This document shows, in pieces, positions 6,300 to 6,338 of a stretch of 6,338 nucleotides of DNA (within the stretch, counting starts at the first letter, position 1; each line of letters starts with the position of its first letter). A model generated the notes under the pieces. That model saw nothing but the letters and a program-made list of their open reading frames with translations. It ran no database searches and was not told where the DNA came from. The translations under genes and the position numbers were made by a program. This DNA is from Candidatus Zixiibacteriota bacterium (GTDB lineage Bacteria; Zixibacteria; MSB-5A5; GN15; PGXB01), in NCBI GenBank assembly GCA_026397495.1, contig JAPLUS010000026.1, positions 1-6,338 of the forward strand. Reading direction: 5' to 3'.

Positions 6300-6338
6300 A
6301 TGACGGAGGAACGGCGTCGGTTTGATCGAGATTTTAAG
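6300..6338 (+). CDS. Start of a probable IS3-family transposase OrfA (partial, runs off the right edge)
   Basis: Only the first 13 codons are visible: MTEERRRFDRDFK. The strong ribosome binding site GGAGGTG (6288-6294) lies 5 bases before the ATG, so this is a real gene start. The pattern of basic residues, aromatic residue, then FK matches the opening of many OrfA proteins with an HTH_Tnp_1 helix-turn-helix (compare RRxYSxEFK), and the upstream sequence looks like an IS3-type end. OrfA binds the element's ends and makes the active OrfAB transposase by programmed frameshifting; none of that region is visible. A PilZ-type protein can also begin with ERRRF, but the insertion-sequence context makes this less likely. 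Confidence 0.55.
   Translation, partial: MTEERRRFDRDFK

Larger units (their letters stand above)
6234..6338 (+). mobile_element. Left end of a probable IS3-family insertion sequence, cut by the window edge
   Basis: The sequence from 6234 begins TGATCTTCCCCCGATTTT and continues GTGGACACTTTGCTAAG. This closely resembles the left end of IS3 as I remember it (TGATCTTACCC, then GTGGACAC and GCTAAG at similar spacing, then a leader, ribosome binding site and orfA). Here a promoter, a strong ribosome binding site and an ORF starting MTEERRRFDRDFK follow in the same order. The bases AAC (6231-6233) just before the end could be a 3-base target duplication, but the right end lies outside the window. 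The identification rests on remembered similarity and layout, not on a search. Confidence 0.65.

Noticed and set aside
6300..6338. PilZ-domain protein start (ERRRF)
   Set aside because: Possible from 13 residues alone, but the IS3-like terminus and leader immediately upstream make a transposase more likely.
1..6338. CRISPR arrays, tRNA or rRNA genes, riboswitches and strong rho-independent terminators
   Set aside because: No regularly spaced repeats, cloverleaf-like segments or GC-rich hairpins followed by T-runs were found in the few short intergenic stretches.

Overview
The window comes from a Gram-negative (diderm) bacterium. Two genes for making Kdo, the inner-core sugar of lipopolysaccharide, lie beside a membrane-fusion-protein/ABC export operon of the MacAB/LolCDE superfamily. 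Base composition looks moderate (mid-40s % GC by eye). The proteins are recognisable but not close to enterobacterial versions; the style resembles environmental, possibly FCB-group or candidate-phylum genomes. That placement is only an impression and needs a database search.

Left part, minus strand (about 9-1735, read right to left): a small secreted or lipoprotein-like protein with a C-terminal DUF4430-like domain, then kdsA (Kdo-8-phosphate synthase, metal-dependent type), then kdsC (Kdo-8-phosphate phosphatase). Gaps are 12 and 2 bases, so they form one operon. A good sigma70-type promoter (TTGACT-17 bp-TATTTT) lies just upstream of the first gene. The operon probably continues off the left edge, since no terminator is seen after kdsC.

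Middle (1736-1919): a 184-bp divergent intergenic region holding the kds-side promoter, a short dyad within it, and the leader of the rightward operon. No convincing promoter was found for the rightward operon.

Right part, plus strand (1920-6225): a MacA/HlyD-type adaptor, two tandem paralogous MacB/FtsX-type permeases, and a separate MacB/LolD-type ATPase, with gaps of 13, 3 and 27 bases. The expected machine is a heterodimeric permease driven by two copies of the ATPase, with the adaptor spanning the periplasm; the substrate is unknown. No TolC-type outer-membrane gene is present in the window.

Right edge (6234-6338): the sequence changes to what looks like the left end of an IS3-family insertion sequence. 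It carries a terminal sequence beginning TGATCTT, an internal promoter, a strong ribosome binding site and the first 13 codons of a probable transposase OrfA, cut by the window edge. It begins only 8 bases after the ATPase stop codon. No RNA genes or CRISPR arrays were seen, and no gene-free stretch exceeds 300 bases.
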